Shown: piece by piece, positions 43,701-53,237 of the stretch | Layout of the letters: each line of letters begins with the position of its first letter | Position numbering within the stretch: position 1 is the stretch's first letter | NCBI GenBank assembly: GCA_963575745.1 | Contig: CAUYUJ010016893.1 | Span: 221,342-285,341, forward strand | From: Prorocentrum cordatum | Lineage: Eukaryota; Sar; Dinophyceae; Prorocentrales; Prorocentraceae | DNA length: 64,000 nt | Direction: 5' to 3' | Position numbers and translations under genes: made by a program | The notes under the pieces: generated by a model | The model's input: the letters and a program-made list of their open reading frames with translations, nothing else | Database searches by the model: none | What the model was told of the DNA's origin: nothing

Positions 43701-46700
43701 ACCGCTGCGGACATCGTCCGGGCCTGGCTGAGACCAGGTGGGCAAGGCCTTGGCCCGTCGAGCGGGTGGCAACGGGGGGGGAGCCACACGGGGGGTGGCG
43801 CAGAGGGCCCCCATCAAGGGGGCCTTCCGGGCCCCCTTATGGACCTTTGCTGGCTCCAGAAGGGGCCGCAAATGGGGCCCTTCAGAGGGCCCTTTTCGTC
43901 ACACCCCCTATTCGGGAGCGGCAAAGAGGGGGGTGTCCAAGAGGGGGGGGTGCAAATCATGACCGGCGGGATGTGCGCGGCCCAGCGGGGGGGCCAGGGA
44001 CGTAATGAAATAAGAAGGGGCGCCATGAAATCTGGGGAAACATCATGGCCCCCGCCATGATATCCACCCCCCCTTAGTCATCACCCCCCTCTTTTCCACT
44101 CCCGACCTATGTGGGTCACCCCCACTATACCACCGCCCGAACCCGGAAAGCATTGCCAGCCACCGGAAAGCCGAGAAGACTCGCCTCCCAAGTTCGCCAC
44201 CAAGGACCAATGAGGCCTCCAGGACGGCCCAAGACGGTCGACGATGGCACAAGACGGTCGACGATGGCCCTGCAGGTGGGTCCTATACGCTTCCAAAAGG
44301 GCCGAGATGGCCCACGAGGCCTCCAAGACGCCCCGGGTGGGTTCCAAGACGACCCCAAGCTGGCGCCAGTAGGCAAGCAGCACTGCTTGCCCACCGACTT
44401 TTAAACCTGCTCGGACGAGAACGGGAAGCGACGATTTTGTCCATTAGGCTCGTAGGGGGGACAAGAAGAAAAGGATGATGGCGACGACGAGGCGGCGGAT
44501 GTCGAGGATGGCAGCGTGGGCGAGGGGCAGGGCAGCGAGGGGGGTAGAAGGACAACGAGAAGGAAGACAGGCGCGAGGACGAGGAAGAAATGGAGGAGGA
44601 CGAAAGCGAGGAGGAGCGAAGCGGAGGAGGTGGAAGAGGAGGATGAGGAGGAGGAGGAGAAGGACGACGACGACGAAGGACGGTGAGGAGCCCGACGGTA
44701 AGGACGTCGAAGAAGAGAGGGGTCCTCGTGATTTTTTGAGGCTACCCTCTGGGCTGTTGAGGCCGTTTGGGGCCATCTTGGGGCATCCAGGGGGGCTCTT
44801 GGGGGCCTGTCGGGGTCCTCCTGGGGGCTACTGGGGTCTTCTTGGGCTGTCTGGGCATGTCTTAGGGTTCTATAGGGGCTCCCTCATGCCAACTTGGCGA
44901 CATCATGGGCATCACTGCTTGCCCATCGACTTTTCAATCCGCCGACCCTGCCAGCGTGTGAGGGGCTTGTCCCTTCGAGTCGTCGTCTCCGTCATTCGTT
45001 AAGTAGTCGTCGTCTCTGTCGTCCCCTTTCCCTGCGCCCCCCCTTTCACTGGGCCCGTCGCCGCTCCCCTCCCTTTCCCTGGGCCTTCCTCCTCAAGTGC
45101 TGGGCCCGTCACCGCTCCGCATCCACCTTCCATAGGCCCTCCTCCTCAAGTGCGCCAGCCACTGCGACATGAAGCCATGACGCTATTGACTCGAAAAGAA
45201 GCCCATTCCCTTTGATCCCTCCCCCGCCGCCGGGATGGGGGGGGTCTCGAGGAGGGGGTCTCGGGTCAGATGCGACTCTGGAGGGTCCCGGGGACCATGA
45301 CTCGAAGGGAAGCCGATTCCCTTTGATCCCTCCCCAGCTGGGAGGGAGGGGGGGTCCCAGGGGGGGGTCCCGGGTCAGATGCGACTCCCCTCTGGGGGGT
45401 CCCGGGGCCCAGAAAAGCCGCAAGACGGGCCAAGAGTGCCCTCAAGGCGGTCCAAGAGGGCCCCGAATCGCCGAACGAACTGTCCAAGACGCCTTGACGG
45501 CCTCCAGACGGCCCAAGAGCCCTGCAAGACGCCCCAAGAAGCCTCCAGGAGCACTCCCATGAGGGCCCCAAGAGGACAAATCATTGATTCCCCATTGGTT
45601 TTTGAAGCATTTCGGCGCTCTCGCCTCTTCCGCTTCCCGACGCTGCAAGACGGCCCAAGAGGCCTCCCAGATCGCCCTAAGACGGCCCAAGAGGGGCTCC
45701 AGGAGGGGCCCAAAACGGCCCAAGAGAGCCCCAATACGGCCCAAGACGCCTCAGGGTCGGCGGCGCCGGCCGTAAAGCCTTCGCAATCAATTCGGCGTGT
45801 TCGCCCTCGAGACCTTCCGACAGCCTCAGGCCTCTTAGGCCTCGTGAGGCCCACGACGGCCCCTTGAGGCAAGAAGGCCCCTAAGACGGTCCAAGATGGT
45901 ATCCAAGACGGCCAAGTGGGCCTCCAAGTCGGCAAAGATGGCCCTATACGGCCTCAGGAGGCCCCCAAGAGGACCCTAAGAGGTCCCCAAGAGGCCACCA
46001 CCTCGTCCGCATCGTCCTCCGGCCTCCTCCAGCCTCCTCCTCCTCCTCCTCCTCCTCCTCCAGCCTCCTCCTCCTCCTCCAGCCTCCTCCTCCTCCTCCT
46101 CCTCCTCCTCCTCCTCCTCCTCCTCCATCTCCTGCTCTTTCCCCTCTTCCTCCCCCAAGTGTTCCCCCAAGGGCTTCAAGCTTTGGCCCAACGTTCGGTC
46201 ACATCGGCATTTCCAGAAAGGCGGGCGGCGGTGAGTCGCCGCAGGCGTCTCCGATAGTCATAAGCTCTGATCTCTCCGCGCGTGAAGTGCAGAATCGAGT
46301 CCCAGTGAGGGATCGCCTCGTGGAGCCGATGCCTGTCGCTCAGGAGAGAATCGATCCCCGACGCGTCGTCGCCCAACATCCAGACAACCATGTACGCCTC
46401 CAGCACCTGCTGGAGCCCCTGCTGGGTGAGATCGCGCCCCGTCGGCTTCCGCTGTCGGGCGTACACCTTCTCCAAGAGCGTGGCCTCGGAGTCGAAGATC
46501 AGCTGCTCCACCGTGGCCACCATCAGCGTGGCGTCTCTCAGGTCGAAGCCGTGCTCATCGACGTGCCTGGACTGCAGGACCGACTCCACGTACTCCGGCA
46601 CCCTCTGGCTCACGATGTCCGCACCTCCCCAGCCAGCGGCGCCCGCCGGGTGCGTGGGCTCCAGGCCGCGGATCACGAGGGAAGACGCCCTCTGGAAGTA

Positions 46701-46976
46701 GCGGCGCGTGAGGTACCGCAGGGGCCGCCGCTCGATCCGCCCGCGGCCGTTCTTCGGCAGCGACCGCCACGTGGGCAGCAGCGCGCGCTCGATGTCGTCC
46801 AGCCGGCCCGGCTCCACGTGCCGCCCGCAGCCCAGCGCGCCGCCCATGGCGGCGCGGAAGTCCGCGGCGCGCGCCCCCTGCTCGGCCACGAACCCGTCGC
46901 GGGCCCGCTCCGGGCCCTGCGCCGCGGCGGCGGCGACGCCGAGGGCAGCGGCGCCCGCCCGGCGCAGCGGCGCCAT
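40792..46976 (-). CDS. Three-exon gene, unnamed dinoflagellate-type protein with C-terminal membrane helix
   Basis: Model: exon 1 46976-46203, exon 2 42425-42267 (tandem copy 42042-41884), exon 3 41874-40792; 258 + 53 + 360 codons, all junctions phase 0. Exon 1 starts at ATG 46976 with an Ala-rich, signal-like start (APLRRAGAAALGVAAAAAQG), then RRYSFDD-type family blocks follow: SLVIRGLEPTHPAG, MVATVEQLIFDSEATLLEKV. Donor GAT|GTGACC. Acceptor TTCTGCATTCAG. Exon 2 reads RRYSFDDVHHIVGGMTKIGG. Exon 3 has a poly-Pro from a 22-G run (41756-41777), EF-hand-like MDTHNTGRVPLSRFY, VIIPNYLQASSNCIV, GRLFAQWLHFVYPRDCPF, and a terminal hydrophobic stretch GWALAGCALALASATAA. From memory, this order occurs in a large family of dinoflagellate proteins of unknown function; I cannot name one. 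Oddity: TGA at 41880-41878 follows exon copy B in frame. Joining exon 2 copy A to GAGGCTGAGGAC at 41874 avoids it. Alternatives: pseudogene, or assembly error. The start could be further upstream, since the frame stays open to 47579. Confidence 0.75.
41878..42645. repeat. Perfect 383-bp tandem duplication carrying exon 2
   Basis: Copy B 41878-42260 and copy A 42261-42643, overlapping by a TC at the junctions. I see no difference between them. Each holds the 159-bp exon 2, its CAG acceptor, and a GTAAGAGG donor-like motif in the upstream intron (42208-42201 and 42591-42584 on the minus strand). The identity implies a very recent event or a misassembly. Confidence 0.95.
42719..42844. mobile_element. 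Hairpin element in intron 1
   Basis: About 126 bp. Left GGGGATGCGCCGACCCCTAT. Right reverse-complemented GGGGCTATTCGGACGTACCC then CTAT. An inner CCCAGG/CCTGGG inversion. Lies within the large intron of the 40.8-47 kb gene. Confidence 0.5.
43080..43265. repeat. (GGA)n tract in intron 1
   Basis: GGAGGAGGA and GGAGGGAGGAGG. Confidence 0.95.
43365..43670. repeat. Dispersed repeat, family M, occupied copy
   Basis: Flanks match 37096-37235: CCGGTTTCCTTGGAGGGCAAG on the left; GGATCGTCTTCGAGAGG, then CTAGCTCCTTGGGC on the right. A 165-bp insertion at 43420-43584 interrupts it. Confidence 0.75.
43420..43584. mobile_element. 165-bp insertion with 6-bp target duplication
   Basis: AAGTGG occurs directly before (43414-43419) and directly after (43585-43590). 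The unoccupied relative at 37.1 kb has a single AAGTGG. The insert starts TAGGGGGAAAACAAGCC and ends TAATTCACGCTCTG. Its halves are inverted (CTTCGCTTCCAAGAAATACC versus TTTCGCTTCCAGGCAAAACC after reversal). Confidence 0.75.
43908..44111. mobile_element. MITE-like element, family C, copy 1
   Basis: 204 bp in intron 1. TIRs of about 55 bp: left CTATTCGGGAGCGGCAAAGA, right reverse-complemented CATAGGTCGGGAGTGGAAAAGA (split: CATAGGTCGGGAGTGG, AAAAGAGGGGGGTGATGA). Interior: CAGCGGGGGGGCCAGGGACG then TAATGAAATAAGAAGGGGCG, shared with 48415-48605. Confidence 0.8.
44200..44400. repeat. CAAGACGGCC degenerate repeat in intron 1
   Basis: GACGGCCCAAGACGGTCGAC and similar 10-11-bp units, including a direct repeat of CAAGACGGTCGACGATGGC. 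Confidence 0.7.
44401..45187. other. Intron 1, low-complexity purine-rich sequence
   Basis: 44470-44700 is GAGGACGAGGA-like. No other feature. CACTGCTTGCCCATCGACTT near 44915 repeats CACTGCTTGCCCACCGACTT near 44382. Confidence 0.5.
45188..45410. repeat. 111-bp tandem duplication in intron 1
   Basis: GACTCGAAAAGAAGCCCATT at 45188 and GACTCGAAGGGAAGCCGATT at 45299, each followed by CCCTTTGATCCCTCCCC and GGGTCAGATGCGACTC. Confidence 0.85.
45400..46015. repeat. CAAGACGGCC degenerate repeat in intron 1
   Basis: About 600 bp of CCAAGACGGCCCAAGAGG-type units with GCCTCCAGG variants. Confidence 0.8.
46025..46135. repeat. (TCC)n tract in intron 1
   Basis: CTCCTCCTCCAGCCTCC and pure CTCCTCC. It lies about 70 bp inside the 5' splice site of intron 1. 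Confidence 0.95.
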
Positions 46977-47120
46977 GGCGGGGTGCCACGACGGGCGCCG
47001 CCCGTCGTGGCGGCAGGGAGCCCCGGTCGGCGCCCGCGGCGAGGGAAAGGAGGCGGGTCCGGCGGGGCGCAGCTCGAGGTCGACGCCTTCCAGAGGGTCC
47101 CGTGCGGGCGCGCCCGGGGG

Positions 47121-47142
47121 CTCGAGCCAAAATGGCTGCGGA
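47121..47142 (-). other. Relict trans-spliced leader sequence
   Basis: On the minus strand the 22 bases include TCCGCAGCCATTTTGGCTCG followed by AG. The dinoflagellate SL is DCCGTAGCCATTTTGGCTCA followed by AG, so 20 of 22 positions agree. It is in the sense orientation of the gene and 145 bp 5' of the proposed ATG at 46976. Genomic relict SLs are known in dinoflagellates and are taken as traces of mRNA reverse-transcribed and reinserted. The two mismatches fit decay. Confidence 0.7.
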
Positions 47143-47838
47143 GGAGGGGGGGCTTCTCCGAGGGGCGCCGCTGGCCCAGCGAATCCGCGGCAGAAGGCCG
47201 GGCAGCTTTGGGGCAAGAGCTGCGGGAGGTCTGCGCGCACTCCTCGGGTCGGCGCTGCGCCCCCTCTCGAAGAGTAGCAGACACGAGGAATGATTTTTTT
47301 TTGGGTCTGCGGGTCGAGAGCGGGCCTCTTCCGGTTAAGAGCTAGGCGGGGCGCGCAAAGCACTAATTGGGGAGACAGGGCGCGGGCGGGCGGGGCCTCA
47401 GGCGGCCGGAGGGCGCGGGTACAGGCCTCAGAGGAAAGAAATAAGCAAAGATGCGATGGCGCTGCACTTCTCCCCGCCCCGTGTTCTTGATTTCTTTGTT
47501 GCCCCAGGTGCTCGTTCACCAACCCACACGTGTGTGCGCCCTCTGCTTGGGCTTGAGCGCCGCCTGAACCAATGAACAACGCCTGAACCTATGCCCCGTC
47601 TCCCCGCTCCCCCGGCCCCGACGCGTGGAACGCGCCGGGGTCTGTGCCATGCGCCGAAGCATGTTCCGTGTGTTGGTTTCTCCAGCCGGATCTGGCAAAG
47701 TCCTGGATTGCCATGTCCTGGTTGCACATTGCACACACACACACACACACCGACCGAGAAATCTGGGCAGACTCCCGAACAGTTGTGCTCATGCAATGTT
47801 TTCGAGGTGCGCTGGCGCACTCAGCCGTCTCGGGTATT
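47143..47838. other. 5' flank of the minus-strand gene; no separate gene
   Basis: The frame of exon 1 stays open to an ATG at 47579, but this part is Pro/Arg-rich and lies 5' of the relict SL, so I treat it as non-coding. A (CA)n run lies at 47731-47750. Confidence 0.45.
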
Positions 47839-48024
47839 TCGGCTACGCGCAAGGAGTGACCCTGGGTAAGAGCGACCCTTGGTGCGCGGCTCAATGGGAG
47901 ACGCGGGGTGGCCAAGCCTGGGCGCGCAAGCCGCTGCTACCGCTTCGCGCTCAGGGATCGGGACACCCACTCGGGCCCGCACCAAAGTTCACTCTGGGTG
48001 ACGCTCACTCTCACGTCTAGTCGA
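47839..48024. mobile_element. MITE-like element, family A, copy 3
   Basis: 186 bp. Left TCGGCTACGCGCAAGGAGTG. Right reverse-complemented TCGACTAGACGTGAGAGTGA. Arms run inward to CCTTGGTGCGCGG and CTTTGGTGCGGG. Confidence 0.8.
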
Positions 48025-48414
48025 CTTTTTGGGCCCTGCCGTCGTGGCCGGCCCGTCGGGGAGGTCGTCCGGGGGCGGGGCTCGCGCGAGCGGCAAGCCC
48101 CGAGGGAAACGCGCGAGAACGGGCTCGGAGCGGCCCATAGGGGAGCCTGTTGCAGAGCGTCTCCATCCACCCCGGAGGATCGACCCGTTCTGTCGTGCGC
48201 TGGAGCCCTTCTGCTCTCGGCCTCGGGAGGTCTCCTGGCCCCTCCAGGGCCCCTCGTGGCCCCCCGGGCGGGTCTCCTTCTCGCTTCCACCCCGGGCTCG
48301 CCGACGATCTGGGGGCCTTCGGGGAACCCCGGAGGGGGGGGGGGCAGGAAGTAAGGGGTGGGCCTCCTCGCGCTCCTCCTGCCACGGCTTCCCGCCTGCA
48401 AGACCATCCCCCCC
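48025..48414. other. No gene recognised
   Basis: GC-rich sequence between two MITE-like elements. Nothing identified. Confidence 0.4.
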
Positions 48415-48605
48415 CACCTCGGGAGCGGCCAAGAGGGGGGTGTCGGGGGGTGCAAATAATAACCGGCGACATGTGCGCGGCCCAGCGGGGGGGCCAGGGA
48501 CGTAATGAAATAAGAAGAGGCGCCATGAAACCTGGGGAGTATCATGGCCCCCGCCACGATATCCACGCCCCCCTAGTCATCACCCCCTCTTTGCCGCCCC
48601 CGACA
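48415..48605. mobile_element. MITE-like element, family C, copy 2
   Basis: 191 bp. CACCTCGGGAGCGGCCAAGA left. GTTGTCGGGGGCGGCAAAGA right after reversal. The interior ATGTGCGCGGCCCAGCGGGG then GGCCAGGGACGTAATGAAAT is nearly identical to copy 1. Confidence 0.8.
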
Positions 48606-48668
48606 ACCACCACCACCACCACCACCACCACCACCGCCACCACCACCACCACCACCACCACCACCGAG
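48602..48668. repeat. (CCA)n tract
   Basis: ACCACCACC with one CCGCCA interruption, abutting family C copy 2. Confidence 0.95.
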
Positions 48669-49201
48669 GAAACCTTGGGCCCCATGGCCGACCTAGTGGG
48701 GTTGGGTTCCGTCCCCTTCGGGTTCCGCAACGCCCATCCCAACAAGCGGTACGCTGGGAGAGCTGCCGCATCCTGCCCCGGTTGGGGTTGGGATACTTCT
48801 GGCGTCGAGGGGAGTTTGCTGCTCACCTCCCCAAACACTTGGGGGTTTCAGAACGGTGCGGAGTTCTGCACGTCGGAAACATGGACTGGCCCTGCGTGCT
48901 CGCATCATGGGCCGCACCGCCGGCGACGACCGAGGCCTTCGCAGGCGGAACGCTGCTTCGAAGGTGCGCTCCTTCACGTATGGACATCCCTGGTAAGCTT
49001 CACTCCGTGGCGCGCGTCCTGCTGCGCCTTTCTTCTCTCGACTCGCGCTCGAAGCGCGAGCTCTGTGACGAGCTTGAAGAAGGCCTGTGGAATTCGCAAG
49101 CGTCGCACGACTGGCGAATCTGGTCGTCGCGAGCGCTACCTTGGAGTGTCCGCACGCCCACGCCCTGAAACCGATCAGACAAAGGCCTTCCCTGGCCGCG
49201 C

Positions 49202-50066
49202 GTGGTGCAACGCCTCTTCGCACGTCTCCTTTGCCCGCACGTTGTGCACCCGTATTTCGCCGTCATTCAGATCGCTCTGCACTCTTGGCTCTGGTGCCTC
49301 GAATCCCTGGTGACGAATCCACCGATGCCCTCCGCCCGTTTGCGTGCTGACCTCTGCACTGCAGTGCACAAATGTCGGACCTTCAAGGCAAAGGCGCCTG
49401 GAACAGTGCACCTGGAAGAACTCATCGGCGACCCGTGCGGCGATTCCGCCAGCTCCCAGCGACGAGTGCGGAGTATATCATTCCAGACCCTGGCTGATGT
49501 GTTGGCCGAGTCCAATCAGCAAATCATGTGGGTGTCGGCAAGATCTGGGGCCCTGAAGGGGCCCGGTACCCTCCTGTTGTTCACCTTCGCCCCCCGCCCC
49601 CCGCCCCCCGCCAGAGCGCCGCTGACGTTGAGAAATTACTCCCGCGCGTATCTGCCTCGGCAACGAGATGCTTCCTTCATCGGTGTGGGCAGCAACACTT
49701 TGAACGAATCCGCAAAACACCGCTGGTCGGCAAAGCAAAGCACTTTGAAGCAAAGGGCGGATCGATTTACATCTCTGGCTGGGTTTCATAAAATGTTCGA
49801 TAGGACGGTGGACCTGCCCACTGGACCTCAAATAACGCGTGGCTTTGGCACCAAATCTGCTGTTCATGCCGTCCACGTCCCCGATGAGTGCGCGTGCCAA
49901 TTACGACCCGTCTGGATGCACGCAGCGCGCACGGAAGACCCTACGCCCGCCTCGTACGCACGCTAGCGCTCGGCAATCTTACCAGACAGTATCGACACCT
50001 ACTTAGGACATGTCAAACCGACCGAATTGCTTACGATGTTCCGCTCCGCCCTGCCCCAACGCAATT
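49202..50066 (+). pseudogene. Decayed coding block, unrecognised family
   Basis: A 254-codon plus-strand frame (49202-49966) is protein-like in its second half: LEELIGDPCGDSASSQRRVR, FTSLAGFHKMFDRTVDLPTG, then VHVPDECACQLRPVWMHAAR. A TAG at 49964-49966 sits after DPTPASYAR, yet the same frame continues as RSAILPDSIDTYLGHVKPTE and LLTMFRSALPQRN before the next stop. The first stop is therefore probably a nonsense change. An earlier same-frame segment (48782-49168) may belong. I do not recognise the family. Confidence 0.35.
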
Positions 50067-50097
50067 AGATTCCTCTGGCGATGCGCCGTCTGTCCCC

Positions 50098-50301
50098 TAT
50101 TCGGGTCGGGCGAAAGGAGGGGATAGCAAAGGGGGGGGTTGAGAATCAGCTCAAGTAGCTGATTTTCCCGGCGCCTCCCGGCGCCGGAAGCGGCTATGTA
50201 TCGAGGAATGGGCCCCTCGGTGAGGCCGAAACCAGCTGCATGCAGCAAATTTCGTAACCCCCCCTTTCCCAATCCCCCCCTTTCGCCCGGCCCGACCTAT
50301 G
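50098..50301. mobile_element. MITE-like element, family C-related, copy 3
   Basis: 204 bp. Left CTATTCGGGTCGGGCGAAAG. Right reverse-complemented CATAGGTCGGGCCGGGCGAAAG (split: CATAGGTCGGGCC, GGGCGAAAGGGGGGGATTGG). TIRs are about 50 bp. The ends resemble family C but the interior, with its CCGGCGCCTCCCGGCGCCGG palindrome, does not. Confidence 0.75.
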
Positions 50302-50878
50302 ACAACGGGGGTGGCCAGAAGCAGGAGAAAGACAAGACGGAGGCATCATGAGGTCGAGCTCGGGCGGAGACAAGAGGGGGAGCCCCTGAGAGTCAACGGG
50401 CCTGGAGGGTGTACTCGGGCGCCGCGGCCGTGCGACTTATCCTCTGCCTGGGCCTGCCAACACGTTCGACGTGGAGATCATTGTGTGCACAGAGCGGCTC
50501 GCAAGAGGTCGTGACCCGTTCCTGGGGACGGCCCTTCACCCCGAGTCGCTTTTCTTGACAGTCCCGGGGCCCTGTAGAGGCGACCAGAAGCGGAGCAGGC
50601 ACAAAAACCCGCCGCCATGAAAATTCTCGACGCAAGAATGTCAGGGCCTCTGGGAGGAGGAGAGGCGGAGAATGCTCAACCACCGGGACGAGCGGCGGCC
50701 TCGTCCTTGAGCTGGTCGGGGCTGTGCTCCACGCACTGGACGCTCAAACCTCCGCGGAAAGGTGGGGCGCCCATTCCGTGTGGACGACCCGCCAGCTTTC
50801 TTCCACACGACGGGCCTTAGAGAACAACTCAATAGCGCGCCCAATCGCGAGCAAAGCGGACACTGCGCATCTCCCTCA
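50302..50878. other. No gene recognised
   Basis: Nothing identified. Confidence 0.4.
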
Positions 50879-50879
50879 C

Positions 50880-51000
50880 ATGGCGCTCTCTGGCGCTGTT
50901 GGTCGCTATTGGGCGCTATCCGAGAGCCATTTGAGCGCTACTGGGCGCTATCGGGCGCTGTTTTGGCGCTGTTGAGCGCTATTGGGCGCTGTTCGCCGGT
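50880..51000. repeat. GGCGCTATTG 10-bp tandem repeat
   Basis: GGCGCTATTGGGCGCTATC and GAGCGCTACTGGGCGCTATC-like decamers. Confidence 0.8.
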
Positions 51001-51404
51001 ATACATTCAGACCAAGATGAGCGGAAGCTTCCGTCATTGAAGAACGAGTCCTTAAGTGAGAAGTGCAGTCAAGTTACTACCAGAAGGGAGGGCGGACAAA
51101 GAAGAAGCCCGATTTGGTCCCCAAAGCGCCTGGGTGGAGAGAAAACTGGTCTCCTAAAACCGACCGGAACCCCTTCCGAGGCCAAAAGGTTGCGCATGCC
51201 AATCTTGACTCTGGAACGCAGTCGCCTTGATGATCAAAGATGAGAACCCCACCTTCGTTCGCGACCCCCTCGGCCCCTGCGATCAGCGGAGATGGCGAGG
51301 CTGGGGGTGGGTTTGCACAAGGGCGCACACGCTCGAACGTCAGCACCCGACCAGTCTCAACCCCGCGCTCGGTTCCGGCAACCAACTTTCTACGAGTCGG
51401 GGAT
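51001..51404. other. No gene recognised
   Basis: Nothing identified. Confidence 0.4.
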
Positions 51405-51545
51405 TCATCCATATCCACCGCCTGGGAACCGACGTCGCCCCAGAGGGCGGTGGATATGGATAGTTACATTTCGGCCCCCGGGGGCCCGAATATGTTCATA
51501 TCCACCGCCTGCCGAGGCTCCGATAACTGACCCTCCAGGCGGTGG
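51405..51545. repeat. CATATCCACCGCC hairpin repeat, family K, copy 3
   Basis: CCATATCCACCGCCTGGGAA, GGGCGGTGGATATGGATAG, CGGCCCCCGGGGGCCCG centre, then CATATCCACCGCCTGCCGAG and GGCGGTGGTCATG. The opening CCATATCCACCGCCTGGGAA and the following CCGACG are shared with copy 2. Confidence 0.85.
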
Positions 51546-51904
51546 TCATGTAGAAATTCCCGCCTCGGACTTTCGGGCTTGGGTTTCGCGGGTGGGGGTG
51601 GACATTTCTGACACTGGCTCCTTCCAGTCGGTGCACCACCGCATATCAGCACAGCTCATGGCGAGCGTAAGAACGACTGAGCTTCGCCGCATCATTCTGC
51701 TCGTTTCGTCCCAGAATCGATCGCCTCTCGGTTCGCGACGGCCGACAAGGGACGTTCGCCTGACAGTGGGCTGTGAGCCTCGACCGCTGCTGCGCGGTGA
51801 CGATTAATTACCGCTGTCGTCTGCACTATTTGGAGAAGCGATCACATTCCACCCTCCCTCCCTTGTCCTTCCTTGGCGCATGCACAAGGGATTCGGGCGA
51901 CGGG

Positions 51905-51990
51905 GGTGGCCTTCTGAGAAAGAGTCCCCGCTTGCTACGGACAGACCCTTGTGAGAAACCACCTGTGCTCTAAGAAGGCCGCCACCTTCG
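51905..51990. repeat. CTTCTGAGAAG cluster, family F, weak copy 3
   Basis: GGCCTTCTGAGAAAGAGTC and CTCTAAGAAGGCCGCCACC. Confidence 0.45.
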
Positions 51991-52179
51991 CCTGAGCCAC
52001 TTGGGCTCGCCGCTGGACCCCAGATCCGATGCCATCGTGGCTTTGCTGGCCTGCCTGGCGTCAGGCCTACAGCGAATCATCCGCGCGACTCTGCGGCTGG
52101 GTGTCGGATCCGCCTGCGACAGCGATGTTCCCCTTTTCTGGAGCCCCAGCATGTACCCGGCGCAAGTGAAAGCCAACAT

Positions 52180-52650
52180 CGCGACTACAATCACGATTAC
52201 AACCACGACTACATTCACGACTACGACCACAACCACTGATGCCGATTGCAATCCTCATGAGAAGATGCTCACACATCCTCTCGCGTGTAGGGTAGCCAAG
52301 AACGGTATCCCCTGGGAGAAAGAACCCAACATTACTCAGCCCGCCCAACAATTGAGGGAACATAATTTCCGCCGCGACGACGACGACTAAGATTACATCT
52401 ACGATTACGACTACAACCACGACTACGATTACGACTACAATCGCGACTATAATCATGATCATGCTTAGAACACGATTGCAACCACGACTTCAATCACGAC
52501 TTCAACGACAGACACTGATTATCATTGCAATCCTTGCGAGAAGATGCTCCACAGTGGACTGCTCCCTGGGAAAATATACCCGAAACAATTTCCAACCCGC
52601 CCAACAATAGAGCGAACATCATATCCACCGCAACGACTACGATAACGACC
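52180..52650. repeat. ACGACTACAACC array and about 294-bp duplication
   Basis: Degenerate ACGATTACAACCACGACTAC units flank two copies of a longer segment: ATTGCAATCCTCATGAGAAG near 52235 and ATTGCAATCCTTGCGAGAAG near 52529, each followed by ATGCTC and later CCCGCCCAACAAT. Confidence 0.75.
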
Positions 52651-52845
52651 ACGAGGAGGAGCAGGAGGACGAGGAGAAGGAGAAGGAGGAGGAGCCAGAG
52701 GAGAAGGAGGAGCAGGGGGAAGAGGGGGAGAGGTTGAGGAAGAGGAGCAGGAGGAGACGGAGGAGGAGGAGGAGGAGGAGGAGGAGGAAGAGGAAGAGGA
52801 CGAGGAGGAGCAGGAGCAAGAGCAGGAGCAGGAGGAGGAGGGGCG
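52640..52845. repeat. GGA-rich tract
   Basis: GGAGGAGCAGGAGG and AGGAGGAGG. Confidence 0.9.
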
Positions 52846-52904
52846 AGTTTTTTCTCCGCCGAGAGAAACAGTGTGGGGGGGGCTTCAAAACGAAAGACCT
52901 CCCT

Positions 52905-53050
52905 CGATTACGAGATCGGTCGCTCCCGATTTTGCTTCCAATGCCAGGATCGGTCGCGACCGATTTTTTGGAATCGGTCGCGTTCGGCCGCGAACGCGAC
53001 TCGGAGTGCCCGATCGGTCACTGCCGATCGCGACGGGCAAAACTCCCCAA
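52905..53050. repeat. GATCGGTCGC inverted-repeat cluster
   Basis: GATCGGTCGCTCCCGA, GGATCGGTCGCGACCGAT, GAATCGGTCGCGTTCGG and CCGATCGGTCACTGCCGATC: repeated and self-complementary. Confidence 0.7.
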
Positions 53051-53237
53051 ATTCGGCGGTGGACAAACCTCCCCTGAGCAAACCGAGACCGACGGGCCTG
53101 GACCCGCACATATGACGGCCGCAACGACCCCTCGCGAACCGAACACGGCCAATCCCTTAAACGAGATGTATCAGGGTAGGGGATCTATCGACCTCCGAAA
53201 ACTCCGGTGCTCTGGCCTGTGACCAGCCTGGAACATA

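Noticed and set aside
46287-47345. 352-codon plus-strand frame opposite exon 1
   Set aside because: Antisense shadow of the well-supported exon 1; its composition mirrors GC-rich third positions of the minus strand.
47839-48024. Family A element as a promoter or terminator hairpin of the minus-strand gene
   Set aside because: The same element occurs at 1.1 and 26.5 kb away from any gene, so it is better explained as mobile.
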